From Aptenodytes patagonicus (lineage: Eukaryota > Chordata > Aves > Sphenisciformes > Spheniscidae): 64,000 nucleotides of DNA. Positions 1-9,660 of the stretch are shown here, piece by piece; position 1 is the first letter of the stretch, and each line of letters opens with the position of its first letter. Both the position numbers and the translations under genes were made by a program. Below the pieces are notes generated by a model that was given only the letters and a program-made list of their open reading frames with translations, was not told the origin of the DNA and did no database searches. The stretch spans positions 75,530,155-75,594,154 of the forward strand of contig NC_134982.1 in NCBI RefSeq assembly GCF_965638725.1. Reading direction: 5' to 3'.

Positions 1-1343
1 TTTCAGAGAAACTATCACATATAATTTGGTGCAATTGAACTTTGTCTTTAACCTTTTACTATGATTTATGTGATTAGGTCACCAGAGGAAGTGGTTTTGG
101 AAAGCATGATTAAACACTTTAAGGAAATAATTTCTATCTTCAAGCACCTTGTGTAACTGCACTTTTCAAGTGTTTGTCCTTCCTCATCAGCCTGGCTGCA
201 TCGAAATGTAGAAACATGTCCTTCAAAATGCTTTTTTTTTTTTTTTAATATAAAAACAGGCAAGAACAACTGAAGCTGCAAATGAATCGTTATTATTCTG
301 ATACTGAATTTCTTCAGTTTTTACTCCATAATTTGAGTTGCAATACCTGTTCAGTATGTTGCTACTCATTGTAAGCATAGCATAATAAATATAATTTCTG
401 TGTGGTTTATCTGCTGCAACTTATAATTTTAAAACTAGTATCTGAAATTATAGCCAGTATATAATGCCTGAAGAAACATAGACACCAAGGCACAGCTCAG
501 AAAGAAGTAATTTTTGAATCAGCTCAAATTCTCTGCTTAATACCTTTACCTCTGTAATGAACCTACATTTCTGAAGAGGATGCTATGCTGTCCAAACATG
601 TCCTACCCTGTTTGGTTTCTGGCATCAATGTCAACACACTGTGAGAGCTACAAACTATTCCAGTGGTGAGCAGGTTGTGACCCATCAAAGTTCACCATCT
701 CACTGAACAGTGATTAACATTTAAAATGTATGCAAACTAGTCTCCTAATTAAAGTTCAATAATGTAAGGCTTTGAACCTGTTCATTGCCTTTGGAAATAA
801 TCAGAGAAGAGATTCAGGGTGCTTATCAGCAGAAGTCATTATCATAAAGGCCAAATTCAGGACATCTCCATTCCACATCTCCACCGTGTTGGCCAGTCAT
901 CAATAGACACATACACAGGTCACAAAATATGGGTGTGAACTGGGAATATACAAATTTCCCTGGGTCCCTGAAGCTTGTTTCCATCTGGTACTTGGAATTT
1001 GTTCCTTGCAACTGAGGGATCTGGTTGCAGCTCTGTTGTTAGGTTCATGTTTAAACATCAAAGCAAATTTTCCTCTACAATTTGCATAGCCTGTCACTGT
1101 TGAACTTCAGTGAGTTTAGCTAATAATTTTAATATTAGATCTATAAAGGTAGCTTAGGAACTCAAGTCTAATCCCTGAGACCTCAACTTTAATCTAGGAT
1201 ATCCTGACTGCTTATCTGTACCTCTTTACATGACTCCTATCCAGCTATACTCTTTCTCTCTTCCAATATCTCTCTTCATACAGCCAACGTCACATAAGCT
1301 TTCTCCTGCTGCTAATGTTGGGAAAGGAGTATTAGTCTGGTGA
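1..1343. other. Unassigned 5' flank
   Basis: AT-rich DNA with no recognisable gene or repeat. It holds a T homopolymer near 231-246 and only short chance open frames. It ends at the target duplication of the retrovirus that follows. Confidence 0.6.
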
Positions 1344-1348
1344 AGAGT
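1344..1348. repeat. Left target-site duplication of the ERV (AGAGT)
   Basis: AGAGT directly precedes the TGTGA start of the 5' LTR and recurs at 10473-10477 directly after the ACA end of the 3' LTR. The perfect 5-bp match fixes both LTR ends and shows that neither outer flank has rearranged. Confidence 0.85.
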
Positions 1349-1804
1349 TGTGATGGTGTGCTCTGCCCCCTGCCCCAGCCTGACCTTTTCCCGTAACCCC
1401 GCTCAAGCGATAACCACCAGTGGTGGTCATGATGGATTTGTCTGGTTGTGATGGATGCATCCCACTCAAAGTGGATTTGGGGGAGACAGATAACAACACA
1501 ATAGCCAAGGGCTAGTTTATCACAATGCGTCCACCTAACCACAGTGCTGGTCGATGTCCGACTCAAGCCAAATTTGGAAGAAACTAACATTTGCCGTTGG
1601 TAGGTAAATATGACTATGGGTCAATCATCTTACACCCATACATAGTGAGCAGCCCAAGGGCCCTCCTGCATGTCAGAATCTCCCCTTGATTAGGGACGCC
1701 TCTCAAGATTACTCCTCGAGGTTGAGAGAATCCTTATTGCATCAGATACTCGGTAAGTGGATTGGGAATAAGTGCGCTGAAATTTTGAAGTCTTAGCTAT
1801 GTGA

Positions 1805-1840
1805 TCTAAAGGATTGATTGTGCATATATAATCCTTTAGA
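1805..1840 (+). promoter_or_regulatory. LTR core promoter: TATA-like box framed by an 11-bp inverted repeat
   Basis: TCTAAAGGATT (1805-1815) and its exact reverse complement (1830-1840) flank a 14-base loop that contains most of the TATATAAT box. The same structure is in the 3' LTR (about 10132-10167). The promoter role is inferred from the box and from its place well upstream of the AATAAA signal. Confidence 0.5.
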
Positions 1841-1943
1841 CATAAACCGTTGACCAAGTCTGGGACTAGGACTGGATCCAGCTGCACCTAGACTCCTCTC
1901 TGAGAAGGAGTTTAGAAAGCAAGGCGGTCCTTTCTGAACCTCA

Positions 1944-1950
1944 TGACTCA
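1944..1950 (+). promoter_or_regulatory. AP-1 consensus site in the LTR
   Basis: TGACTCA, the exact AP-1 (Fos/Jun) consensus, lies between the TATA-like box and the poly(A) signal. It is also present in the 3' LTR. A downstream position is unusual for an enhancer motif, so function is uncertain. Confidence 0.3.
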
Positions 1951-2088
1951 ATGGGAGGGTCTCCCTGAGAGTTTTGTCTGACCCTGTCCTCTATGCAGTA
2001 AATAATCAAGTGTACCTTGCCATCAAATCTTGTTAAACCACTATCATCACATTTACTATCAAACTTTGTTAAATTGCTGTTTTATATC

Positions 2089-2094
2089 AATAAA
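2089..2094 (+). terminator. Poly(A) signal in the 5' LTR
   Basis: AATAAA about 50 bases before the LTR end, as expected for the R/U5 region. The counterpart in the 3' LTR, where it would act on proviral transcripts, is at 10416-10421. Confidence 0.75.
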
Positions 2095-2148
2095 CATATT
2101 GCTGCTTCTCTCTTATCGGTGAAGTGCATCACTCTTTCTGCGACAAAT

Positions 2149-2166
2149 TGGCATAGTTGGCAGGAT
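2149..2166 (+). other. Primer binding site, tRNA-Ser type
   Basis: TGGCATAGTTGGCAGGAT begins three bases after the LTR end. From my knowledge of the 3' end of vertebrate tRNA-Ser(AGA), its complement matches 16 of 18 positions. Both mismatches are CG-to-CA or CG-to-TG changes, the usual decay of methylated CpG. This supports a serine tRNA primer. A partial second copy of the LTR-end/primer-site sequence lies at about 2242-2260. Confidence 0.65.
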
Positions 2167-2335
2167 GGCAACTAGTATCACTGATTATTTACGGAGGCAT
2201 GGAGTGAATCTGAGTCCCAAATTCTCAGAATAACGGGCTTGTGACAATTGGCATAACTGGGAAGCTGTTGAAGAGCACCTAAAAGTAACTGCAGGCCACA
2301 GAGAGGATGGAAAGGGGAAAGGAGTTATCTGCAAG

Positions 2336-2698
2336 ATGCTAGGTACCTGTTTGGAAGCTGCATATCAAGAAAGGAAGAATAGAAATAGGAAGGAGCAGGA
2401 CCTAGAGAAAGAAATAGAAGGTAGGAAGGCAACTGAGTTGTTACTGTCTTTAAAAATTGAACAGCTGCAGAAACAGTTACAGAAAGAAACGGAGAAAAGA
2501 CAAAAGTTGGGAGAAAGGGTCGAGGTGATGCTTCTGCAGGCTCCCCACCCCCCTGACATCATACAGATTAGGAAACTAATAGTATCCCTTGAAGATTGGG
2601 ATGGAGATATCTGGGGTGATCCCGATGATAGCGAGCCAGAAGAAGACGATCCTTTGTTTTCCACAAATCCTCCTGAATATGAAACCAGACATTGTTAA
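2336..2698 (+). pseudogene. ERV gag, N-terminal fragment (120 codons)
   Basis: This is the first open frame after the leader, starting at an ATG. Residues about 10-65 are dominated by Lys, Glu, Leu and Gln in a heptad-like pattern typical of a coiled coil (for example EQLQKQLQKETEKRQ). An acidic Asp/Glu-rich stretch follows near residues 88-108. A coiled-coil gag N-terminus followed by an acidic linker would suit the multimerising matrix region. The frame ends at a TAA, and capsid-like sequence continues downstream in broken frames. Function is inferred from position and composition, not from a firm family match. Confidence 0.6.
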
Positions 2699-3217
2699 AA
2701 CAGAAAGAACTGTGGGACCTTGGGGTGGTCATCCACAACATACTACATAAACCATTCCCTGGGATCCATTGCTATTAACAAATTTGCAAGAGAGATATAA
2801 CAGAAAACCAGGTGAAACTGAAAATGAATACTTGTGGTGAGTATGCCTAAGTGGCAGCGACTGAATAATGTTGAATGAGGATGAAGCAAACAGCTATTGG
2901 GGTCCGGGAGTTTTCGAAAATTTAGGGCCCGACCTGACAAATAGACCCATTCTATCACCAGCCGAGTAGCTTATTGGGCTGGAGGAATAGACACCATGGA
3001 GTGAGGTTAACCCTCCGTAAGCCCCATTAAATCTCTAAGTGAGCTCTCTACAGCCATCACAAAAGCCGCTTGCATACAAGCCATGCATGAACGAGGACCC
3101 CATGATGTTCTACTACCTGCTACAGTCGATTTTGCAATGCTAAAACCACTGATTAAAGGAGCCCTGGCAATTCTTAAACCCCACGTAGTTGCAAAATGAG
3201 GTGAGATCAAGAAAGAC
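2699..3217 (+). pseudogene. ERV gag, broken capsid region
   Basis: No long frame survives, but short in-frame pieces look like a retroviral capsid, including WGPGVF near 2900 and a later stretch with LIKGALAILKP at about 3150-3182. Several stops and at least two frame changes separate them. The region ends where the solo LTR at 3218 was inserted; AAGAC at 3213-3217 is the left target duplication. Confidence 0.5.
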
Positions 3218-3776
3218 TGTTGTGGTTTAACCCAGTAGGCAGCTAAACACCACACAGCCGTTCGCTCACTCCCCCTCCTCCGACTAGGATGGGGGAGAGA
3301 ATAGGAAAAAAAAAAGTAGAATTCATGGGTTAAGATAAAGACAGTTTAATAGGACAGAAAAGGAAGGGGGAAAAAAAAAATAATGATAAAAGAATATACA
3401 AAATAGGTGATGCACAATGCAATTGTTCACCACCTGCTGACCGATGCCCAGCCATTTCCCAAACAGCGATTGCTGCTCCTCGGCCAACTCCCCCCAGTTT
3501 ATATACTGAGCATGACCTCATATGGTATGGAATAGCTCTTTGGCCAGTTTGGGTCAGCTGTCCTGGCTGTGCCCCCTCCCAGCTTCTTGCGCACCTCCAG
3601 CCTCCTCAGTCGGTAGAGCATGGGAAGCTGAAAAGTCCTTGACTAGTGTAAACACTGCTTAGCAACAACTAAAACATGGGTGTGTTATCAACATTGTTCT
3701 CATCCTAAATCCAAACCACAGCACTGTACCAGCTACTAGGAAGAAAATTAACTCTAACCCAGTGGAAACCAGGACA
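3218..3776 (-). mobile_element. Solo LTR nested in the ERV gag
   Basis: A 559-bp LTR with TG...CA ends and a perfect AAGAC duplication (3213-3217 and 3777-3781). The element reads on the minus strand, where TATATAAAC (complement of 3497-3505) is a TATA box and ATTAAA (complement of 3345-3350) is a poly(A) signal variant. It is the same family as 39067-39607. No internal retroviral sequence remains, so the original provirus was reduced by LTR-LTR recombination. It must be younger than the ERV it interrupts. Confidence 0.9.
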
Positions 3777-4254
3777 AAGACACAGAACACAATAAGGGAC
3801 TAGGTGATAATGCTCAAAATGCCCGCAGGCAACTCCCTACATGGGCAGAATTAATGCACAGCATTGTTAACTACAGCTGTGAAATGGGCTGGGACAATGC
3901 ACCAGCTGAAAAACAAAACCTGAAACCCCAGGGAGGAGATCACGAAGTAAGACCCGTGCAACAGGGAACAGAAACTAGATCACAGGGAAACAAACTTGAA
4001 AACCCACAAACAGACTCTGGAGAGCAGAGAAATTAATTGTGGAGGAATGCATTAGTCCTAGGCATTCCCAGAGCCATGATTCAAGGTCAGCCTACTGGCA
4101 TTATCTTGAGTCTGACTGAAGCATTCCAGAAATGAGATAACACTGAAAGAAAGGAGTGTATTTCAACTCCTCAGGCACCAGTCCCCAGAAAGGGAGACAA
4201 CCCCTTCCTCCCCCTTAGGGAGGAATTGCAGGGCATGAAGCCAAAAAACGAGTA
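3777..4254 (+). pseudogene. ERV gag C-terminal region after the nested LTR
   Basis: Reading resumes after the right target duplication. An open piece at 3854-4036 (60 codons), rich in Gln, Gly and Asn, ends in TAA, and more gag/pro linker follows to a TAG at 4252. I see no CCHC zinc knuckle, which is normal in some gag types (spuma, ERV-L-like) but could also reflect decay. Confidence 0.45.
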
Positions 4255-4605
4255 GTGTCCGGAAGGCAATTGGGCCTGCCTGTCTGGAAAGTGGAGGCTT
4301 ATCAGTGGATAAGTGATAAAGGCCCATACATTTTCACTCCAGTTGATCCTCAAGGACAATTGATGAAGTTTTTAATAGATACGGGAGCACAAATTTCACT
4401 GGTAATACAAGAAGATGTCAAGAAGCTGGGCGTGACATCCGGATGGCAAAGAGTTAAGCTTACCGGTGTGAACGGAGCGAGTGTTATATGTCAAACTGCC
4501 AAGGTCAATTTATGGCTCCCGGGCGAGAAGTGCATGTCGACTACTCGCTTTGCAATTAAAGATCATCATGAAAATATTTTAGGTTTCGATGTTTCAAATG
4601 GATGA
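4255..4605 (+). pseudogene. ERV protease (aspartic, DTG triad)
   Basis: An open stretch of 116 codons after a TAG stop. It carries FLIDTGAQIS, the active-site signature of retroviral aspartic protease, with the catalytic Asp at about residue 42 (4378-4380). The beta-strand pattern around it and a later ILGFDV at the C-terminus, like the ILG(R/F)D motif of retropepsins, support the call. The first codon is not a true start: the protease would be made as part of a Gag-Pro-Pol polyprotein. It ends in a TGA just before the RT region. Confidence 0.8.
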
Positions 4606-5562
4606 ACCTGGCACCTGCCAAATGGCAGTGCGTGGTCCTGTGACTCAAACACCGATCCCAACCCCGGTAGAAAGCGGGAGGCCACAGGGCGCGCATTTTG
4701 CACAACCCCTGTGCTCCCTGAGTCAAAAATTACTAACCTACCGCAATATCCGATTTCTGCTGCGGCACAAAATGGAATTTCTGAAGTCATTGCTGATTTG
4801 GAGAAATGACAAATTATCTCCAGAACCCACTCCCCATATAATTCACCTGTCTGGCCAGGTCGGAAACCAGACGGGAGGTGGCATTTAACAATTGATTATC
4901 GGCGCCTGAATGCCAATACAGCTCCACTCACAGCTGCTGTACCAAACATCGCAAACTTAACAGCTACTTTGCAAGCAGCTGCACACCCATGGATGGCGGC
5001 ACTAGATGTGAAAGATACGTTCTTCATGGTTCCCTTGAAGGAGGAGGATAAAGAGAAGTTTGCTTTCACTTGGGAGGGAGTACAATACACCTTTAACAGA
5101 ATCCCACAGGGGTATAAACATTCACCCACAATTGCTCATGCAGCACTTGCTGAACTTTCACATAGCCTCACTCCCCCAAGAAGCGAAACTGTACCAACAT
5201 ATAGATGATATTCTGATTGGAGAACTTCCCCTGAGAAGGTGGGGGAAGTGGCAGCAGCAGTATGGCAAGCATTGAATAAAGCAGAAATTGAGATTCCACC
5301 CGGAAAATGTCAGGAACCAAGTAAAGACGAAAAATTTTTAGGTACTTGGTGGATAACAGGCAGTACAGTGATTCCTCCAGATACCTTAAGAAAAATCGAA
5401 GGGCTGCAAATGCCCCAATCAAGGAAGGAGTTACAACAATTAATGGGAACTTTAGGAATGCTTCCTTTGGAGGAAGCATGGACCTGGATTTTCTATAATT
5501 TCCTGTCCATTATACTCACTCTTACGGAAAGGCAAACCCTGGGAGTGGAAATTAGAACATAA
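4606..5562 (+). pseudogene. ERV reverse transcriptase, frameshifted
   Basis: RT blocks occur in order: a WPGRKPDGRWHLTIDYRRLN block at about 4850-4910, LDVKDTFF with the first catalytic Asp near 5005, the PQG block near 5105, and a catalytic-loop block at 5192-5215. The polymerase runs in frame 1, shifts to frame 2 between about 5155 and 5190, and returns to frame 1 before 5240. The usual YxDD is HIDD here (5198-5209), a Tyr-to-His change. The thumb/connection part (5239-5562) is a 107-codon open frame with FLGTWW. At least two frameshifts plus the motif change make it inactive. Confidence 0.82.
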
Positions 5563-6523
5563 AGAGGCAGTCAAAACTCTAACTGAAGAATTAAAAACAT
5601 ATCAGTCCCTGGGACCAGTACACCCCTGCAACCCTATTATAGCCAAACGGGGTTTTGCCAAACACACTACTTACTGTAACCTGTTCCAAACTGGCCCCGA
5701 TGGGCCAAAAAGACCTTTATTGTTTAGCTCAACCACAAAGAAACAGAACAATGGTACTCTGAATGGGAAAAGGGACTTTTACCTTTAGTCTGAGCAGTTA
5801 AATGAGTTGAGAAAATACATTAGGGACAACCTGTGCAAACTAGAGGACCATTTAATTTACTAGAAGCAATCCTAAAGGGGACTGTTTCCCAGAAGGAGCT
5901 GCACAAAAATCCACTACCAGAAAATTATATGCCTACTTAACAAGAGCTGTAGAAAATATGCAATTAACTGAAAGACACACTAAGGTTTCCAAATTGCAGA
6001 TGCCCATAAACACATACCCTTTAGCGTTATAACAACGTTTTAACCTTCACCCATTCTGGATGCACCACCTCTCACTGAGGGTGCACAAACAGAAAACATT
6101 TGGTTTACAGATGCTTCAGCAAAAAGGGTAAATGGTGAATGGCAATGTAAGGCTGTTGCATTAGATATTAACACCGGCAAACAAGTAACAGAGGAAGGTG
6201 AAGGCAGTGCACAAGAAATAAAAGCAGTTGTTTTGGCAGCACAGAATGGAGCAATAATCATATATGTAAACTCTTATGCTGTGTGGGCTGGTGCCACACA
6301 GTGGCTTTGTCAATGGGAAACCTTGAATTGGGAAGTAAATAGGTCCCCAGCTTGAACAAACAAAGATTGGCAATTATTACTAGGTATAGCCAGGAAAACA
6401 CCTTTCAAGTTGGGATGGGTAAAAGCTCATGCTAACGATAATCAGCCAGCCACAAAATGGAATCAAAAAGTAGATGAGCTAACTAAAATTAGGAAAATCA
6501 CCTTAAATACTGAATGGTATTGA
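5563..6523 (+). pseudogene. ERV connection and RNase H, broken
   Basis: 5563-6050 is a decayed connection region with many stops. From about 6050 frame 2 holds an RNase H: WFTDAS with its Asp at 6110-6112 and QEIKA with its Glu at 6215-6217. The next expected catalytic Asp is Asn in VNSYAV (6269-6271), and WVKAH carries the late His. In-frame TGA codons near 6353 and at 6521-6523 interrupt it directly ahead of the integrase frame, which uses the same frame. Confidence 0.75.
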
Positions 6524-7120
6524 TTGGGAGAATGGTTACATCAAAACCTAGGCCACACAGGTAAAGGAGCACTTTACTTTGCTGCACAGAGTAAAGGCTG
6601 GCCTATAAACAGGAAAACTTGTGAAACTATTCTTACAGAATGTCCTCAGTGTAGATTGAAATTACAAGCAGACCATCCTGCTAAAGCACCACCTCTACAT
6701 ATCAATGAAGGGAAAACTTTATGGTCTACATGGCAAATTGATTATATCGGACCATTCAAATCCTCAGCAGAATATCAATACATCCTCACAGGAGTGGAAG
6801 TAGTCACCAACTTGCTTATGGCGACTAAGTGTCAGAAAGCCGATGGGCAAAATACAGTGCAAGGGCTATTGTTTTCATTCTCAAATCTACCTACTCCTGA
6901 TGTTATCCAAAGTGATAACGGTTCACATTTTTCATGTAAAGAATTGCAAGATTGGGCAAAACAAGAGGGAATTAAATGGGTATTCCATACCCCATACTAC
7001 CCTCAATCAAATAGGATGGTAGAAAGAGCTAATGGCTTATTGAAAAGGAATCTCAAACCACGAAAGACTCAGTGGGATATACAAATTCCCACAGTACTCC
7101 ATCAATTAAATAACCTATAG
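6524..7120 (+). pseudogene. ERV integrase, HHCC and DD(35)E retained (198 codons)
   Basis: The best preserved pol domain. The zinc-binding region has His at residues 6 and 11 and Cys at 40 and 43. The catalytic core has Asp73 (WQIDYIGP), Asp131 (SDNGSH) and Glu167 (VERANG), with exactly 35 residues between the last two, as in retroviral integrases. The frame is open from a TGA that separates it from RNase H to a TAG at 7118. The listed start is only the first ATG after that stop; the true protein would be cleaved from Pol. The SH3-like tail continues beyond the stop. Confidence 0.85.
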
Positions 7121-7367
7121 GGGCCTATGGGAAGCCCGGTAAGCTGAGCATTCTTTGTAAAAACTGAGCTTAGTGCTCCACCTACTAGGAAAAGAGGATA
7201 TCAGATGACATTACAGCCAGGACAGCCTGTGATGGTCAATCTACCACCCATCAGTACTGTGCCTATGACTTTAACTATACCTCATGGCTCCCTTGCCTGG
7301 GAAGCTACCCATAACAGTGGTGCAAAACATAAAATTAGTGCACGATGGATTTTTCCTTCTTTTTAAC
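7121..7367 (+). pseudogene. ERV integrase C-terminal tail
   Basis: Same frame as the integrase after the TAG at 7118, with another stop near 7144. It then reads open through about 7367, with Pro-rich and basic segments suited to the C-terminal DNA-binding tail. It ends shortly before env. Confidence 0.45.
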
Positions 7368-7369
7368 AG
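7349..7369 (+). promoter_or_regulatory. Candidate env splice acceptor
   Basis: A pyrimidine tract (TTTTTCCTTCTTTTT) ends in AACAG at 7369, 64 bases before the env ATG. The position and quality fit the acceptor for a spliced env mRNA. The matching donor in the leader is not clear; AG|GTACCT near 2342 is a weak candidate. Confidence 0.4.
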
Positions 7370-7433
7370 GGTAACCTGTTCGGACTCTCCCCACTGAAAC
7401 AAGTCTCTATTTTCACTCACAGCACCCCACAGG

Positions 7434-7871
7434 ATGGCAAACAAAAATGCTGTGTTCATGCTACTATTCCAAATCCTAACAATGCTGCTCCTCTTAACCT
7501 GTGGTCAAAGAACCCTAGAGTGGCCATGGTCTCAAGCTCATGTTAAGTACACCAGGAGTATGGGAATGCCCTCTAGTAAGGGAGATTTAAATCTTTCCAT
7601 AGTGGTCATGCACAGAACTGAAATATACTTAGAAAAAGAATGGAGCTGGGATAAAGATGAAGCTGATAATAAAATTCCCCGACTTCGGGGAATGGCAGGG
7701 AAAGAAATTAAAATAGGATGCCAGATGATCAATGGATCTACCCATGAGAAGGCATCTCAGATTTCTGTGTACAACATTACATCAAACCCAATAGCCACAG
7801 ATACGGAACTTTGCACCTCTGAAAGATTGGACTGTTGGTACAATTTTACCTTAGTAAACCTGTTTTTGTAG
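7434..7871 (+). pseudogene. ERV env, surface-subunit N-terminus (145 codons)
   Basis: An ATG start followed by a hydrophobic stretch (about residues 7-24) that looks like a signal peptide. Downstream are several N-glycosylation sequons (NLS, NGS, NIT, NFT) and scattered Cys, as expected of a retroviral surface glycoprotein. The frame overlaps the last decayed part of pol and stops at a TAG at 7869. Later env sequence continues in two other frames, so env is interrupted by at least two frameshifts. Confidence 0.7.
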
Positions 7872-8211
7872 TCTGCCTCTGGGTTCACCATAGTGTGGGA
7901 CTATCATTTAAATTTTAAATAGACGTTACTGAGCCTTGTACAACAACATCCTCCCAGATTGTAAAGGATAAGAAAACTCTATCCCTACAAATTTCTGCTC
8001 TATCCCCACAAAATTCTGAAATTGGACCATATGTGATAAAAAATACAGGCCAACAACGGGTGTTATTTAATCCATCATGGTCTCTTAAACGAGTAGAACT
8101 ACTGATGCAAATTAATATCTCTACAATCAAACTGACCTGTTCACCATTCCTAAGTATGTCCTATGCAGGATGGTTAGCGTGGTTACATAGGCAAACCCTC
8201 ACCTCTCCAAG
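7872..8211 (+). pseudogene. ERV env, frameshifted middle region
   Basis: Env-like sequence in fragments, including a 60-codon open piece at 8033-8215 with an NIS sequon. The frame differs from both the upstream signal-peptide piece and the downstream piece. It probably contains the distal surface subunit and the cleavage region, but no clear furin-type site remains. Confidence 0.5.
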
Positions 8212-9222
8212 ATGAGAGATGTGACCAGTATCACAGGGACAGGATTGGGAGTCTTAAATAGCATAGATGTCAAAGTATTCATAAATAGACTGAGCACAGC
8301 AACAAGTGATTTAAACAAATTAAAACACCCATTGTGGTCTTCTCTATTAGCATTGGGAACTAACTGGTGGCTCTTATCTGATATATTGCCTCAGTGGGAA
8401 AGAATTGATGAAAGGGACCACCAATTGATTGTGGATGCACTTGGTGCAGCCCAAAATAATGTTTCTCTGGCTTTTAGTTGTATCTAAGCTCAATTGTGGA
8501 TGCAATCTACAGTAGCAGAAATTATAAGAGAAGGTGAAGAGTGCACCTTACCCACTGAAATTCAAAAGGTAATTTGGGATAATGTAACTAAATTTGAAAA
8601 AGAATTCCGATCCTGGTGGTGTTCAGTTAATCTCACTTATGATCCTATCAAAAATAAAGCCACAGCTCTTGTCTTAACAATACACAATGCTTTGGTATAT
8701 ACCATATACCAAATCATTGCGTTAGGATTAAATTGCAATGGAACTATACTCTACCCATTAGAACACAGAGTATGGGCCCAACGAAATGGAAACAAATGGC
8801 AAATTGTTGATGTTAACGCATGTGTTGTACGGGAACAACAAGGATTTATTTGCGAGAGTAACACCATCAAAGCCCAAGACATTTGTCTTGACACTGAACA
8901 AAATGTTTGTCATTTTGAAATACACCCCGATGAAACCCCTGAAACTGTACTTGTATATATTGGAAAAGGATGTGTTTGTATGAGAACCCTTTGTGATTTT
9001 ATATTCGTAGATAACATTACTATATATACAAGCAATCACTCAAATATTTGTGTTTGTACCTTTACTAAAATTATGGGATGCAACTTTAATTATTCAGCTC
9101 CTGTTACGTCTTATCAATTGCTACAATCTAATTATACATTGAGTCAAGGTTTATTGCCCATCGGAATGAACCTTGCATTGGTGAAGAAACTACTACAACA
9201 TGATAACCTGGCCAACTGCTAG
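8212..9222 (+). pseudogene. ERV env, C-terminal half with one internal stop
   Basis: A single frame of 337 codons interrupted only by TAA at 8485-8487, giving open pieces of 91 and 242 codons. A Gly-rich stretch near its start (ITGTGLGVLNSID) could be a fusion-peptide-like or heptad region. The second piece has about 16 Cys and several sequons, including NLT, NGT, NIT, NYS and NYT. The membrane anchor is expected downstream, where frames are broken. Domain names are inferred; order and composition are seen. Confidence 0.65.
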
Positions 9223-9660
9223 AACGTGTCTGAAACAATGGACACAAAACTCTAATCACTGTTCATCATGATACAGAAGAAAGACACCATGTCTTAGAAA
9301 GAGTGAAGAAGGATGGAGAACATCATTGGTGGGAAACTCTTCTTGGGTGGTCACCGACAGCAATGGAAGTTTTTAATTTTATGCTTCACCCAGTTGTGAT
9401 TCTACTATAACATTAATGTGGGTATTGCTTATAATCATATTGTATATAAAGGTTTGGTACATGATAAAACAAATAACCCAACTCCAACCACCCAAAACAT
9501 GCAAACTAATACATAGCAAATAGCAATACTTCACTATCTACTTGCCACGGATTTGTAGGCACATATATTATCAATATACTATTTATGGCACAGAGGCAAG
9601 AGGCGACCGTACCACCACTCTGTGAGAATAAGATGAATTGACTATAGTCACAGGGTGGAG
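9223..9660 (+). pseudogene. ERV env 3' end, anchor remnant and pre-LTR region
   Basis: Broken frames. 9380-9470 encodes Val/Leu/Ile-rich pieces in two frames that look like a decayed transmembrane anchor and short tail. 9480-9649 is non-coding. A short purine-rich run (GGGTGGAG, ending at 9660) directly precedes the 3' LTR and is the likely polypurine tract. Confidence 0.5.

Larger units (their letters stand above)
1349..2145 (+). repeat. 5' LTR of the ERV
   Basis: A 797-bp LTR, starting TGTGA and ending GCGACA. It has a TATA-like TATATAAT at 1825-1832, a perfect AP-1 site TGACTCA at 1944-1950 and an AATAAA signal at 2089-2094. It aligns to the 3' LTR over its whole length with two interior substitutions (1423 and 1751) and one 15-bp gap, but 7 of the first 19 bases and 2 of the last 6 differ. 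Relative to the 3' copy it has lost one of two CTGCA direct repeats and the sequence between them. Confidence 0.93.

Noticed and set aside
1312..1590. Minus-strand frames repeated at 1312-1590 and 9648-9902, and at 1690-1887 and 10017-10214
   Set aside because: They are antisense frames in the two LTR copies, so their similarity reflects the LTR duplication, not a gene family.
4589..4888. 99-codon plus-strand frame in the pol region
   Set aside because: RT motifs here are in frame 1; this frame-2 stretch shows none of them.
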